Of a DNA stretch of 64,000 nucleotides, positions 43,324 through 55,809 are shown in pieces. Each line of letters opens with the position of its first letter. Within the stretch, counting starts at the first letter, position 1. The notes beneath the pieces were generated by a model. That model was given only the letters and a program-made list of their open reading frames with translations, did no database searches and was not told the origin of the DNA. A program made the position numbers and the translations under genes. This DNA is from Cercospora beticola (taxonomy: Eukaryota > Ascomycota > Dothideomycetes > Mycosphaerellales > Mycosphaerellaceae): contig NC_088938.1 in assembly GCF_033473495.1 (NCBI RefSeq), forward strand, positions 3,658,001 through 3,722,000, written 5' to 3'.

Positions 43324-44106
43324 ATGGAGAAGTCTGGCACTATTGTGATCGCGATCAGTGCGTATTGCCAGGCGTCTCGGTCTAAGAAACTGACTCAGCA
43401 TACCACAGGAGTACGCGCAAACACGCCCCTGCTTTCGACTTTGTCACGCGTCGCAGAGGCCGCGCACCGATTGCAGTTCCAAGGACATAGGGTCATCATC
43501 TGCACTACTGGAGTGGTCGACATTGGCATGCTCGATCATCGAAGATCAGAGCAGTGTCCTGACGACATCTCCAAAGATACATTGGCTGCTCTTGGACAAG
43601 CAAAGCTCACAGCAATGTGGGGCCAGCTCTTCGGCCATCTGCGACAGTCCATAGCCCAGGTCCCGATTTCGAAGGATGACATCAAATCTACAGCACGGCT
43701 GAAGAAGATCCAACATGTACTCAAGGACCTGCTGATGCACGACGCGATTCCGATCGTGAGTGTACATGGCAGAATACTGCCTGCAATGGACCCATCCTCT
43801 GAAGCGAGTTATCTGGGATGTCTCCTGGCAGCCATCACTGATAGTGCTTATATTGTCGTGGCTAGGACAACGCGCGGCGATCTGCATCAAACAGAACTCC
43901 GTACCTGTCTTGACTTGGCGCTGATGGCTACGACTGCGATGGACATAGGAGCGGGGAATTTTGCAGCTGTTCATCTGGAATGTCGCGACCATGATGCCGA
44001 AAAAGCGATTGATTATGGATGCAAGCTTATTGTCGAAGACATTGGGTCATTCGATAAATTGCCTCCTACGATCAAAAGGCTGCAGACAGAGCGAATTCAA
44101 CACTGA
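43324..44106 (+). CDS. Glutamate 5-kinase-like protein lacking catalytic motifs
   Basis: An intact frame of 260 residues from MEKSGTIVIAIS, or 293 from the upstream ATG at 43225. It follows the gamma-glutamyl kinase (amino-acid kinase) fold: FQGHRVIICTTGVVDIGML, LAALGQAKLTAMWGQLFGHLRQSIAQVPISKDDIKSTARLKKIQHVLKDLL, IPIVSVHGR, and KAIDYGCKLIVEDIG in place of the KL(I/V)AA segment. But the active positions are gone: VIKLGTS became VIAISAY, SGAI became TGVV, NEND became VHGR, and GDND became PSSE/ASYL. No PUA domain follows; after 44106 the frame is lost. It could be a pseudoenzyme or a decaying copy; the intact frame argues against simple decay. Confidence 0.72.
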   Translation: MEKSGTIVIAISAYCQASRSKKLTQHTTGVRANTPLLSTLSRVAEAAHRLQFQGHRVIICTTGVVDIGMLDHRRSEQCPDDISKDTLAALGQAKLTAMWGQLFGHLRQSIAQVPISKDDIKSTARLKKIQHVLKDLLMHDAIPIVSVHGRILPAMDPSSEASYLGCLLAAITDSAYIVVARTTRGDLHQTELRTCLDLALMATTAMDIGAGNFAAVHLECRDHDAEKAIDYGCKLIVEDIGSFDKLPPTIKRLQTERIQH

Positions 44107-46117
44107 GATTGTGTTTCCCGAGCCTGGTCAAGGGCTCGACGAGGCTGCCGCAGTGCTACGCCGCGACCACAGCTTGGCTTGCGACCCTCTTGTCGAGTCT
44201 GCACAAGACGCCCGGCGTTCAGTCTCACGCGTGGTCTTAATGGGCGAGAATCCTAGTCAAACGATCGTTGTTGGCTACGTCGGCGGTGACATGGAATGCA
44301 ACAAAGCATACACTAGCGTAAACCACATGAAGTAGTTCCTCCGACGTGCATTCTCGTGCAATCTCTTCGAGCTGCACCATAGGCGAGTAGGACGTAAGGA
44401 CATACTTTTGGAGTGCACCACCAGTGAGAAGTGCCACCACTGTCGAGCTGCGCATTTCTAATGCACCAAAGACATGCAAGACCGCCGTCTCAAATGATCC
44501 CTACGCTGCGAGATTGTGAACGTGTCTTTGCAGGGGACAATTGTAATCACGATCGATGAGGGGTATTGGCCTGAAGCTGGCAGAATGGACGTCTGGGACT
44601 TGCTGCGGACTTGAAATTGCCATCGCTAGCAATGCAAAATGCAAGCAATTACTCATCGTGCAACATCGTGCACCCTTCCATGGTTGGCTGATCTCCTCAC
44701 CGTGCCTGTAGTTCGTACAGTGCAAAAGCGGACTGGGGTAATTGTGGGGAACCTTGAGGATCTCTACAATCCATGGTTGATCGTGCAACACCTCAGCTCG
44801 GTACTTGAAGTTCGGCATAATCACTGACTTTGGATTATCGGGGCATGCTGGACGCGTGACTTTCTACAGAACGTCAGCCATTCGTCGCTAGGCTGCTAGA
44901 GCTCCAGTGCTCTTGTAGGGCGATCCCAGTGGCTGAACCGCGCTGGATCTTATGCTTGAGCCAGTTCCAGTAATCACCTCATTCAAGCTTCGCCTTTGTT
45001 CACCAATCAGACTTCCAAGTAGAAGGGATACTGCCGGAGCCTACTGACCAGGAAGGGTAAGACTAGCTTTGCGCTTGCAGGGGTGATTGGGGGGTTCTTC
45101 AGACCACATGTCGAAACCTGCAACAATACTCCGCAACGGATAGCTCCACATTGTCGCAACCTTTACGACCCTGTCAAGAGCCTTTTCCCACCCAGCCCTA
45201 TGAGCGAGGTTCACACCACGCTGAACCAACGATCAAGGCAGCGACTAAAGGAGCAGTCTTCAACACCTGGTCCAGAGACGCATGGCTATTGTACCATGAT
45301 TACGCGTTTCGGGTCAGCTGCGGCATATCACTCATTCGCGTCGAAGTTCATCAGCGCCGTAAGATGCGATCCCAGGCTAGTTTGGCAGTCAGCCAGTCAT
45401 CACATATCAATGTGAGCTGGAACTACCGGCCACATTTGCCATGTTCGAACTTCAAGCCACCTTGTTGTGGCGGAACGACTCTTCATCGTATGACTAGCAC
45501 CTGACGACACTTGCTCGTTCGAGAACAGCGCACGACGCAGCCAGCTCTTCGACTTTTGGAACACTCCAAATCTAAAGCTCAGTCGACCCGCGGTGCGAGA
45601 AACGTACCATGCTCCGAGAAAGAGTCTAATGCGTACCCGTGTCTCCTTGTGGCCGTGCAATGACAACCGCTGGGCCTTTGGCAGACTGAGCGCCTGGTGC
45701 ACAAAAGCCTTCCATCATCGATGTTACGCCCCTCGTCGTGTGCTCCACACCATACAATACCCTGATCCTGGGCAGCTCAGCTCGCGTGTCTTCTCTACAG
45801 TACGGCCGTCGGCCATGTTGTTGTCGTGGCCCCATCTTTCCGTCAGCCCGGCAGGCTTTCACCCGTTGTGTATGCTTTGTGGAGTCTTCATGCCCGAATC
45901 ATGAGCTCTAGGCTACGACCGTGTGCCTGAACTTGTCGGAGATATGGCCCGCATGATTCGACCTCCGTCTGAGCGAGATGGCGGGGAGGCTGGGTGATTG
46001 ACGAGCTACCCACTTCTGCCCGCACTTGACAGCAATGTCCTGAACTATTAGAAATTCGTGTAGCCCCGCTGTCTCACACGCTTGTAACAAAATCCCCCGC
46101 AAATATCGAAGGAGATA
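44107..46117. other. Gene-poor region
   Basis: 2 kb without supported genes. A frame overlapping the kinase-like gene (43961-44335) looks slightly protein-like (PEPGQGLDEAAAVLRRDHS) and could be a remnant of a lost C-terminal part, but I see no match to a PUA domain. Confidence 0.4.
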
Positions 46118-48061
46118 ATGTCGCTCTCCGTGCAGCTCGAGACGCCACACTCTGGCAAATATGAGCAGCCTATCGGCCTGTGGGTTCTCGTGCAACATCC
46201 TCCAAATTTTCGAGATCAAGCCTACTGATACCCCTGCAGTTTCATCAACGGCGAGTTTGTACCCAGCTCCAAAGGGCGAAAATTCGAAACAATCAATCCG
46301 ACAACCGAAGAAGTGATCACTTCTGTCTATGAAGGTGACGAGGAAGACATCGACAAAGCAGTCGCGGCAGCGCGCAAAGCTTTCGAAGGACCATGGAAGA
46401 AAGTCACACCAGAAGATCGTGGCAAGCTTTTGAATCGTCTTGCCCAGCTTTTCGATGAGAATAACGATTTGCTCGCCTCGATCGAAGCTCTTGACAATGG
46501 CAAGTCTATCACCATGGCCAAAGTGGACATCAATCTATGCTCGGGCTGTCTTCGATACTATGGGTAAGCAAACGCTCAACAAGGTCAAACCACCATGAAT
46601 GACCCGTCACTGATTTTTGAGGCCAGAGGCTGGGCGGACAAGATTGAAGGCAAGGTGGTGGACGTTGCTCCCGACACCTTCAATTATATAAGGAAGGAGG
46701 CGATTGGTGTTTGTGGGCAGATCATTCCATGGAATTTCCCATTGCTCATGTACGTAGCATCGATCGACTTGTAGCCTGGTTGCTAACAAGTGGGCAGGTG
46801 GTCATGGAAGGTCGGTCCAGCAATTGCGGCGGGCAACACCGTTGTGATCAAAACCGCAGAGCAAACGCCACTGAGCGCTCTGGTGGCTGCAAGGCTGGTA
46901 TCGGAGGCTGGATTCCCGCCTGGTGTTATCAATATCGTGTCGGGCTTTGGCAAGACTGCTGGAGCCGCGCTTGCATCCCACATGGATGTCGATAAGATTG
47001 CCTTTACCGGGTCGACTGTCGTAGGAAGAACCATTCTCAAGGCTGCAGCCAGCTCGAACCTGAAGAAGGTATGCAATTGCTTCACATATCCCGCGCAAGC
47101 TACAGTGAATTCGTTAACATGGCGGTGTAGGTCACTTTGGAGCTTGGTGGAAAGTCGCCAAACATCGTGTTTAACGATGCGAACATTGACAACGCGATCT
47201 CGTGGGTCAACTTTGGCATCTTCTACAACCATGGCCAGTGTTGCGTTGCAGGATCGCGCATTTATGTTCAAGAAGGTATGTCGCTCTCACCCCTTCGGCT
47301 GAACAGCATGCTGATAGGTCGCAGGCATCTACGACGAGTTTGTCAAGCGGTTTGCAGAGCGAGCACGGGCGAACAAGGTCGGAGATCCATTCGCCAAAGA
47401 CACATTCCAAGGGCCACAGGTCTCCAAGGTCCAATTCGATCGTGTGATGAGGTAAGGCTGCTGCTTTCGATTCCTGACAGTTGTTGACAATGTGTTAGCT
47501 ACATCAACTCCGGCAAGTCCGCAGGTGCCAAAGTCGAGACTGGTGGGACTCGCAAAGGCGATAAAGGATACTTTATCGAGCCAACAATCTTTTCCAATGT
47601 CACAGAGGTGAGCTAGGCAGCGAAGCATATTGTGCCGAGGCGTTGTTACTGACACATTCTTCAGGATATGCAAATCCAGCAGGAAGAAATCTTCGGACCT
47701 GTATGCTCGATTGCCAAATTCAAGACCAAAGAAGACGCGATTCGCGTAGGAAACAACACAAACTATGGCCTTGCTGCCGCTGTGCACACGCAAAACCTGA
47801 ACACTGCAATTGAGGTATGTTGAACGCCATCGCAATGTCATGGTCAAGATGTCACTGTGCTGAGACTCGGATGTGCAGGTGTCCAATGCTCTCAAGGCAG
47901 GTACCGTCTGGGTGAATACGTACAACGCAATTCACCATCAGATGCCTTTTGGAGGCTATAAGGAATCAGGAATTGGTCGCGAGCTTGGTGAGGCTGCCTT
48001 GGACAACTACGTTCAGCAGAAATCAGTCCACATCAGGCTTGGCGATGCGTTGTTTGGCTAG
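46118..48061 (+). CDS. NAD(P)-dependent aldehyde dehydrogenase
   Basis: Nine exons: 46118-46179, 46240-46563, 46627-46749, 46798-47068, 47131-47275, 47325-47451, 47499-47607, 47665-47814, 47879-48061; total 497 residues, the usual class-1/2 ALDH length. The first exon gives [20 protein letters not shown] before LFINGEFVP. Motifs: [29 protein letters not shown] (catalytic Glu264), [14 protein letters not shown] (catalytic Cys298), [11 protein letters not shown] and the C-terminal [15 protein letters not shown]. It is cytosolic, with no targeting signal. It oxidises aliphatic, aromatic or amino-aldehydes; the neighbourhood (P450, DUR3) would suit phenylacetaldehyde or aminoaldehyde, but this is inference. 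Confidence 0.93.
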
Positions 48062-49403
48062 CTGTCATCAAGTCCGGCTGGAGACTTGCTGGGAGATTCT
48101 TGCAGAATGGCGCAAATGAATGTACTTAATCGTGGGCGTGGAATCATGGACGGTCACCGCCTGGTTGCTCTGGTGGCGTCCCTGATTCGGCAAAAGTCCT
48201 GTTCCTGCGTAGAGTTCGCCTCGGTCCAACGCAATGCCCACGGAAAGACGAGGAATTTCGTCAGCTCTAATGGATCCGAAGCTTGCCACATCTTCCCTGC
48301 GACCTGATTACACGATTCCGTACATGTGGCGGTGTAGTACTCTTAGTGCTGATGCTTCGATCCCAGCTAGCACAACGTGACGAGTATCGGTAGTTGGACT
48401 TTGCTCTCTCGTGTCAGACTGTCGACGCGTCTGCGAGTCAAGTACGCACGATAACCTGTGGGTGTCTCGGTCCATTTCGTTGGCAAAGCATGTCCGCGTG
48501 ATTCGCCAGGTTCAGCCCGACTGCGGGCAGAAGTGATCCATCACCAATGGCGGAAAGGCGGCAGGGAGCAATTCGAGGTATTGGACATCCGCCGCAGGAC
48601 AGACATTCGATAGCTCCAATCGGTGCTGGCGTAGGAGGTAGAAGTTTACCTGCGCTACAGGGCAAACACGGCGTGAGGTCGGCAAAGACTTTTTAAGATT
48701 TTCGCGGGTGCTGCGGGAGAGCCACTGTCGCCCGAGCGGAGCGGGGAAGCGATCTGGATGTGTGATTGGTCATTCCCCCTGGGGTCATCTCCTGGCTGAT
48801 GTTGTGAGAGAGAAGTCCGGATCGCAGCTTCTTCAGCACAAGACTCTGTGACCCATTGAAGGTCATACCACGCTCAACAGTGCAGTGAAGTCGGCCCACT
48901 GCAGCTTTCTACTGTTGCGATTCCGATCTTCGCCGCTGTTGAAGTCCGGGTCTTCCAGCTCCGCGTGGAAAAATTGTTCAGACCGTGGCGCCAGAAAACC
49001 CAGTGCAGAGCAACATGGTCCACGGAATGAGCCTTGTAGCTGTCACAGCGCGCCTTGCGTTTTCATCCAGCATGCGAGGTTCTGTACGTTGGCCTGAGCC
49101 ACGTGGCTACAATCGAAGGTTTGGATCCCAGCTCTTGTGGAATGTCTGTTCCATTCGAGTGCATGGCTGCTTAGGGCATCCCCGTGAGGAGACAAGAGAG
49201 TTCGAGCATGCCGGTCTGTTGCCGTTGGTTCATTATTATTGCCTAGATGGTGGACAGTAGTCAGTCCGCCGGCGACACGTATACAGCTATGCCATTCGGA
49301 GCTAGCACTCCGTTCATCCGAAGGGAGCGACGTCACCAAAACAGCACAGATCTTGAGCTTTGCCGACCACAGCATTTGTACAGCAAACCACTCGCCATGC
49401 ATC
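48062..49403. other. Intergenic region
   Basis: 1.3 kb without recognised genes or repeats. Confidence 0.4.
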
Positions 49404-50350
49404 ATGGGCGACCAAGGCCTCACAGTGCAAGACGCAGAGGCGTTGCTCGATGCCGTCGTTGACTTTCCAGATATCAATGCTCAATTCGAGCGTATCCGAC
49501 CAATTACGAATTTCCGGAAGGACGATTCCGAGGCAAGAATACTTTACATATGTCGAAAGCTGCCGCAGGCAGATGGCAAATTAAGCAATGACAGCTCGAA
49601 TGCCGAGGATTCACAGCTGTTCGTGCTCAAATGCAAGGTCCAGTAGGTAGCGGCAGCAACATCACAAGCAATTACTTTGCTCATTAGTGTCACAGAGCGC
49701 CATCTGTACTTGCCAACGGACTGACAACACCCATTACTGGGCCAAGTCCCCATACAAAAGCTGAGCAAGAGGCACTACAGAAATTTGCGGACACCCAATC
49801 ACCTGGCCTCCCACATTTAGTGGCTACGAAATTGCTCACGCAAGATGAGAAGGGGCCAATGCCTGGAGGATATATTTCCTACACAGTGATGACTTTGATG
49901 CCGGGGAAAGATCTGATGGAAGCCAAATTCTGGAGCATGCCCGAAGAGCAACAGAACCGAATTCGAGATGCCTTTCGACAAATAATCAAGTACGCGAGGA
50001 AGCTGTGCATCAAGATTGAATTCAAGTATTGACAAGTTTGACAGGAATGTATGGGCGCTAGGCATGGAGCCTTATGATTGCGCCCTGCGGAATATTCTCT
50101 GGGAAGAAGCGACGGAAATACTGTATGTGCTGAGAGTTCGGCCTGGTCGCTGGTTCAGTTCAGAGACCATTGATCTAATCAATTGCAACTTCGCAGGTCT
50201 CTTGTCGACTTTGAACATTATCATCCCATGACCAAAGACCTGATCAACATGGACCTCAACAACGAGATGATGAGATGGGGGATCGTCCGACGGCCTCCTC
50301 ATACCTCGCACTGGAAAGCATTCTTCGAGATGGAAGGACTATACAATTGA
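49404..50350 (+). CDS. Aminoglycoside-phosphotransferase/kinase-fold protein, fungal unknown
   Basis: Four exons: 49404-49642, 49696-49989, 50045-50122, 50197-50350; introns 53, 55 and 74 nt; 254 residues. The joins restore LKCKVQAPSVLANG, RQIIKNVWALGM and EEATEILSLVDFEHYHP. MEPYDCALRNILWE aligns with the HxDxxxxN catalytic loop of APH/choline-kinase-like folds, with His replaced by Tyr, and LVDFEHY takes the DFG/IDxE position. The N-lobe is short, and a typical ATP-binding Lys in a strand (FVLKCKVQ) is present. Fungal genomes carry many such small phosphotransferase-fold proteins of unknown substrate. The protein looks intact in this model. Confidence 0.75.
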
Positions 50351-50584
50351 GCAAGATGCCTCGCACAAGATAGACCGCAGCTATACCACTAGCGAGTCGA
50401 AAACGTCACTCCTGCGAAGCACATCGAGTGGTAAACCGAAATTGATGACGACCATTGGCCAGCCGCCTTCAAGACACAGCGATTCGATCAAAACTTCTGA
50501 TTGATTCAAACTATCTCGCGGCTGTACCGTCAAGCCCAATTGTGTTCGCATTTGCATCTAAATCCTCGGCCGACCTTAATATCT

Positions 50585-52547
50585 TCAATGTGCGAATCGG
50601 AAGTCCAACCTCCTGTTGCCTTGGTCTTTGGTGGTGCTGAGGTAGTCTTCTTTCTCCTCGGTAGTTAATGCATTCCAAGTCTGATCGCGTCGCCTGTGGT
50701 CGTGGTTAGCAGAAAGTCCGTTTCAAGTCATGTAGCTTCACCTACCTGTTCACTTCAACGTAGAACATCTTGGCTGCAACGAAGAGAGCCATGTTGAATA
50801 TGCACACTGCGATCAGGGCAGCATTTCCCTTTCGATACAGTGGCTTGTCTTTTTCTCGGTAGATCTGCGAAGATATGATGCTCGACGTTTGCACAGACAT
50901 GTTGTATAATGCCGAGGCTACAGTTCTTGTTCTCACGGTTCCAGCATTCCGGCTTGTGATAGCGACCAGGATTGCGTGAATGTAAGGATGTCCAACAAGC
51001 ATCGTCGCGATGACCCATTTGCCCCAGTGACTGCTATCTGCTGGAAGAATCTCGAGAGCGATCAGCAGCGGAAGTGCGTAGAGCTGTCCAAGAACGCCAA
51101 GCACAAAGCGCTGGTTGATCTTTTCGGATAGCCAGGTCCAGAAGAGCAATTGTACGATGAAGAGCACGTATGCCGGAATGGTCAATAAGTTTGTCTCGAA
51201 TGTGCCAAAGCCAAGTGCCTTGAGATTAAGTGTGAGGTAGGCCGTTGGGGGTTGGGTTGGTATTCCCCAACTGAGTCCAATGAGGTAGACCGGCCACATG
51301 TGCTTATCTGTGAGACACCTCCAAAGCATGGACAGCGAGAGGCCTTCACGGTTGTTCATGTCGCCCTTGGAGGGATCATCACAAATAACCCTGTTGGCGA
51401 TGATGGTCTCCTCACGGACGCTGAACCAACCATTCTTGCCGCGGAACCAGCTGGCGGTGTCATAAGGACTTGCAGGCAAGTAGAACCAGGCGAGGATACC
51501 GATGAGACTAGTGAGCATGCCTTCTAAAGCGAAAAGACACTGCCATCTGGATGTGAACGAACTGTCAGCAATGTTCGATAGCGCAGTTGTGAAGTACTCA
51601 CCCTGCGAGCCCATTGATACCGCGCATTCGCAAGATCCCGTAAGCTAGGAAGGCTGAAACGATTTGTGTTGATTGATAAGCCACCCAGAAGAACGACAGT
51701 CGTCGAGGCAGTTCCTTGGACGTGTAGTAATATGACAAATAGAGGATTGTGTCTGGAATGAAGCCACCTTCGATCAATCCGAGCAGAGATCGGCAGATGA
51801 AGTACGAAGTTCTGCCGCTGAGGAAGACTTGCATACTGGCGACGAACGACCACGAGACCATCTGTAAGAACATCAGTACTGTGTGAGTGACAGTGCGCCG
51901 CCACTTCCGGCCATACCTGTATCGGAATCCACCTGTAGCGCAAGGTGTTAGCATTGGGCTCTGCTGGAGACGTTGCGCGGGCACAGTAGAATCATACCTA
52001 TCAGGACCCAGTCTTTTCGATATCATTTGCGAAGGCAGTTCAGCAAACAGAAATGAGCAAAAAAAGATGGTCTGTCCATTATTGTAATCGTTGGTGTTCA
52101 TGCCAAGATCGGGGAGTAGATTGTCGCTCAATGCCTGAGAGATGTTGCCACGATCCAGCCTGAGGCGAATAATTAGCATATTATCCTCGTTGACAATGAC
52201 GTCTTAGCCACATACTGAAGAGCGAAGAACATCAAGCATGCAAATGTACAAATTCTCCAATCGATCTTTCGGACCAGAGCCTTCTCCTCAGCTGGCTCCC
52301 AAGCAAAGTCTGGGTCATATCGATGCAATCCCTCCCAGTGGTCTGCAGGCTTGTAGAAAGAAGTCAAGCCTTCTGATGCAAATGTCGTGCTGTTGCCTCC
52401 AGGCTGTCCGTGGTCGGGCTTGGTGGCGATGTTTGCTGTCTCAAAGCCTGACGCCAATATCGAAGTAACAGAAGTCCTCCTGCGATTGTCACCAGCGGAG
52501 GTCGGAGTGATCAGAGAGACTCGTGGCTCCTTGTCGAAGTCTGACAT
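50585..52547 (-). CDS. MFS transporter, Dal5/Tna1-type (anion:cation symporter family)
   Basis: Six exons: 52547-52216, 52159-51998, 51932-51917 (only 16 nt), 51861-51602, 51546-50746, 50693-50585; 559 residues. The micro-exon supplies WIPIQ between GPDR and MVSWSFVASMQ. Other marks: KIDWRICTFACLMFFALQLDRGNISQALSD, SRSLLGLIEGGFIPD-like RSLLGLIEGGFIPDTILYLSYYYTSKELPRRLSFFW, and the C-terminal RRDQTWNALTTEEKEDYL plus NRRLDFRFAH, typical of allantoate/nicotinate/vitamin-type fungal carriers. Twelve membrane helices are expected, after a soluble N-terminus of about 90 residues. Substrate: an organic anion, not readable. Confidence 0.9.
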
Positions 52548-53491
52548 GTTCTTGGCAGGACTTGACTCTGCGGCTTGACTGTGGTCTGGGCACGAAGCTT
52601 CCCTGGGTTGGACAAGATCAATGCCTAGATGAACTAGCAGAGCTTACCGCTTCTATATGATGCGTCGCAACGTCTTCGACGAAAACTCTGTCGTCTGTAA
52701 GTGGATGTTATTCCGTCGTTTAGCGCGAGCTCAACATGCCCCCATCTTGCTTCTAGAGCACGACATCTTCGCCACACATGATTGAGTGGAGGCGTGGATG
52801 CTTGCTCTGGCCAAGGAACGAGCTGCACCCGAAGGCCCATCTAGTAGCGACCGTAGTAGCGACCGTAGCATCGATCCCGAGATAAGCCTCGCGTGGCATC
52901 AAGGGTTGCATCGAAAAGCTCGTCGCCATGCTCTTTGCAGAAGCCGAACAATCCGCGAGCCAGCCCTGTGGTGCTGATCGAAAACGAGCTCGAGCATGTC
53001 CGGTAGATGATAGAGGCAGAAAGAATCCACACAAGGGGGTTTCATGAGCCAATAAAGCGTTTCACGGTTGCATGTCCAAGAGTGTGAAAGTGAAGTGGCA
53101 GCCGACAGTTCTGGCGTGCTGTAAATTCTGTATGGCGCCATCACGCTAAGCTTCGTGATCATCAAGCACGATAAGCTGCAACACCAACAGCACAAGCCCT
53201 GCAAAGCCTTGCCGAGCAATCAGATGCTTGCATTGAACGGTAAGAGTGGACATCGGGATTTCTTTTTGCTGGGATGCATCTCAACCTTCACGCACATATT
53301 CCACGCCTTGCCACGTGAAGACGGGACGATGGAACGGGAGAATTGTGAGAATATTAGCGCAATGGTTACAGCCCGCATGGGCGGTCACATCATGCTGACT
53401 GTCCAGCAACGATAAAATCTCTGTCATTGTTCTCGAAGGCCAGACTGACGACCTCACACAAGTCCGTTCGCCGTGCTGGTCATCGATCGAT
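52548..53491. promoter_or_regulatory. Divergent intergenic region, MFS transporter / DUR3
   Basis: 944 bases between two outward transporter genes, likely with both promoters. A perfect 12-base tandem duplication (AGTAGCGACCGT) lies at 52843-52866. No GATA cluster was counted. Confidence 0.5.
52843..52866 (+). repeat. 12-base tandem repeat, two copies
   Basis: Two perfect copies of AGTAGCGACCGT in the MFS/DUR3 promoter region. May be chance or a small local duplication. Confidence 0.7.
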
Positions 53492-55809
53492 ATGACTGTC
53501 GAGCTTTTGTCTCAAGTGACTGGCTATGGCGTTATTGTTGGCTTGTCGTTTCTGTTCTGTGCTATCATCTTGATATGTGTGCGTCTGCAGAAGAGGTATC
53601 TGTCAGAAGATTCTGATCAGTCGGAGATGGTAAGTTTCTCGATATTCGAGGCGATCAACAATAGTAGCTAATCGATCTGCACAGTTCATGGTTGCCAACA
53701 GATCTGTTGGAACAGGATTGACATGCTCTGCTGTGTTCTCAAGCTGGATGTGGATCAATGAGAGTGTCTTCTCGGCGGCCTACACCTACAAATGGGGCGT
53801 CGCGTTACCAATATGGTGGGCGAGTGGACTGTCGTTCCAGATCGCTTTGATGGCAATTATGGGCATTGTAGCGAAGTTGAGGGTGCCGGTATGCTTCTTG
53901 ATGTTGTGTTGCAAGGAGTCGAATGCTGATCGAAGCTCAGTACGCCCACACATCGCTTGAATTCATAAGAAGACGATACGGCAACTACGCACATCTCATC
54001 TTCATCGTTCTGAACCTGATCAACAACGTCTTCGGGTGTGGTAGCATGATTTTGGCCGGATCGCAGCTTGTTACAGGCATGACTGGAATGCATGTCATCG
54101 CTGCTTGTGTCTTGATTCCTGCTGGCGGTGAGCGAACAATAAATTGAATCCTTGATCCATACTGACCATTCTTCAGTCGTGCTGTATACTGCTGTTGGTG
54201 GGATCAAGGCAACTTTCCTGACAGACTTCCTGCACACCACCATTGCCCTGGTGCTATTACTGTACTTTTCGATATCCGTACTCGTCAGCCCGCACATCGG
54301 TGGTCTATCAGGGCTCTACGAGAAGGTTCTTGCTGCGGATGACTACATCGAGGGCAACTACAGGGGCTCTCTGTTGTCATTCAAGTCGGAGCCAGGTCAG
54401 TCCCATCTTCGAATTCAAGACCAGATCGCGGGCGTACGCTGACTGTTCCAGCTATCCTATTTGGACTGGTACTCAAGTTTGGTAACCTTGCTCTTGTCCT
54501 CATGGATACAGCATTCTGGCAGAAGAGTTTCGCAAGCGAAGTGCACGCGACCGTGCCAGGCTACGATCTCGCTTCGATTGCCATCATCGCGATTCCATGG
54601 TGCACTGGAACGATCATTGGTCTTTCCGCGCGTGCTATTGAGAAGACACCAATCTGGATTGCATACCCAGAGACCCTCACTCTGAAACAGGTAAACTCCG
54701 GTCTCGTCATGCCGTACGTGCTGGAGAGTTTGCTCGGCAGGGGAGCGACGGCTGGGTTACTGGTTCTCATCTTCATGGCTATTACCTCTACGATTTCTTC
54801 GTCTATGATCGCTGTGAGCAGTATCATCTCGTTGGACTTCTTCAGAACCTACGTCAATCCACAGGCCAGCAACAAGAAAATCATGCAGGTCTCACATACC
54901 GGTGTGGTGTTCCATGGCTGCTTCATGGCTGGGTTTGCCATTATGCTGCAGTATGCTGGGGCTACCAACAATTGGTCGACCTACTTCCGCCCGATCATCG
55001 CTTGTCCGGGTATCTTCCCGATGATTTTGACGATACTCTGGGATCGGCAGACGAAAGCTGCTGCGAATGGTGCGCCACTTCTCGGGCTTTGCTCTGGGCT
55101 GGCGGTCTGGCTTAGTCTGTCTTGGAAGTGAGTAGCCCTTTACACAAACATCAGATGGATGGAACTAACATATCGCAGATGGGGCGGCACAATCGACATC
55201 AACACAACCCAATTGCAACTCCCTGGACTGTACGCCGCAATCACGTCGTTCTTCTCACCTTTGTTGTACTCCATCATCATTTCGCTCGCCTGGCCATCTC
55301 GATTCGATTGGCGTGAGTTCTTGAAAATCGACCTCATCGAAGACAAGAGCGTGGCGAGTAGCGAATCGCCTAGCACACTCGCTGTTAATCGGATCAAAGA
55401 CGCAGACAACGAGAAGAAACTCGCCGTCGAGACGCAGACCACGCCAGCCGGTCTGCCAGCCTCTGACCGTAACAGCGAAAATAGCCTCGAGTATGTGGTC
55501 CATCCTTTCGACCCAGAGACGATCCGACACATCAAAAAATGGCGTAGCATCGCCGTGGGATATTTCATCGTCAATGTTCTGACCACAATCGTGCTCTGGC
55601 CTTTGCCGCTTTATAGAGACTGGATCTTCACCAAGAACTTCTTTGGTGGTTGGGTGACGATGTCGATTATCTGGCAGTGGCTGGCAATCATACTGGTTGT
55701 GATCTATCCTGTTTATGATGGGAGGCATGCCATTGCGAAGACCTTTCGGGGGCTGAGGGAAGATGTGCGAGGGGCAAAGAGACGTACGGTCGGTATTGAG
55801 CCCAAGTAG
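53492..55809 (+). CDS. DUR3: Urea/polyamine active transporter, DUR3 (sodium:solute symporter family)
   Basis: Six exons: 53492-53629, 53685-53888, 53941-54127, 54177-54395, 54452-55127, 55179-55809; introns of 49-56 nt; 684 residues. Signatures: SVGTGLTCSAVFSSWMWINESVFSAAYTYKWG, PYAHTSLEFIRRRYG, TAVGGIKATFLTDFLHTTIALV, VMDTAFWQKSFASE-like LMDTAFWQKSFASEVHATVPGYDLASIAIIAIPWCTGTIIGL, and ISLDFFRTYVNPQASNKK. About 15 membrane helices; a soluble loop near 510-580 is acidic and Thr/Ser-rich and may carry regulation. Yeast and plant DUR3 take up urea and polyamines at the plasma membrane. The exact specificity here is not visible. Length is slightly below the yeast protein. Confidence 0.93.

Noticed and set aside
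43961..44335. Frame downstream of the kinase-like gene as its PUA domain
   Set aside because: The sequence lacks PUA features and the frame overlaps rather than follows the kinase-like part.
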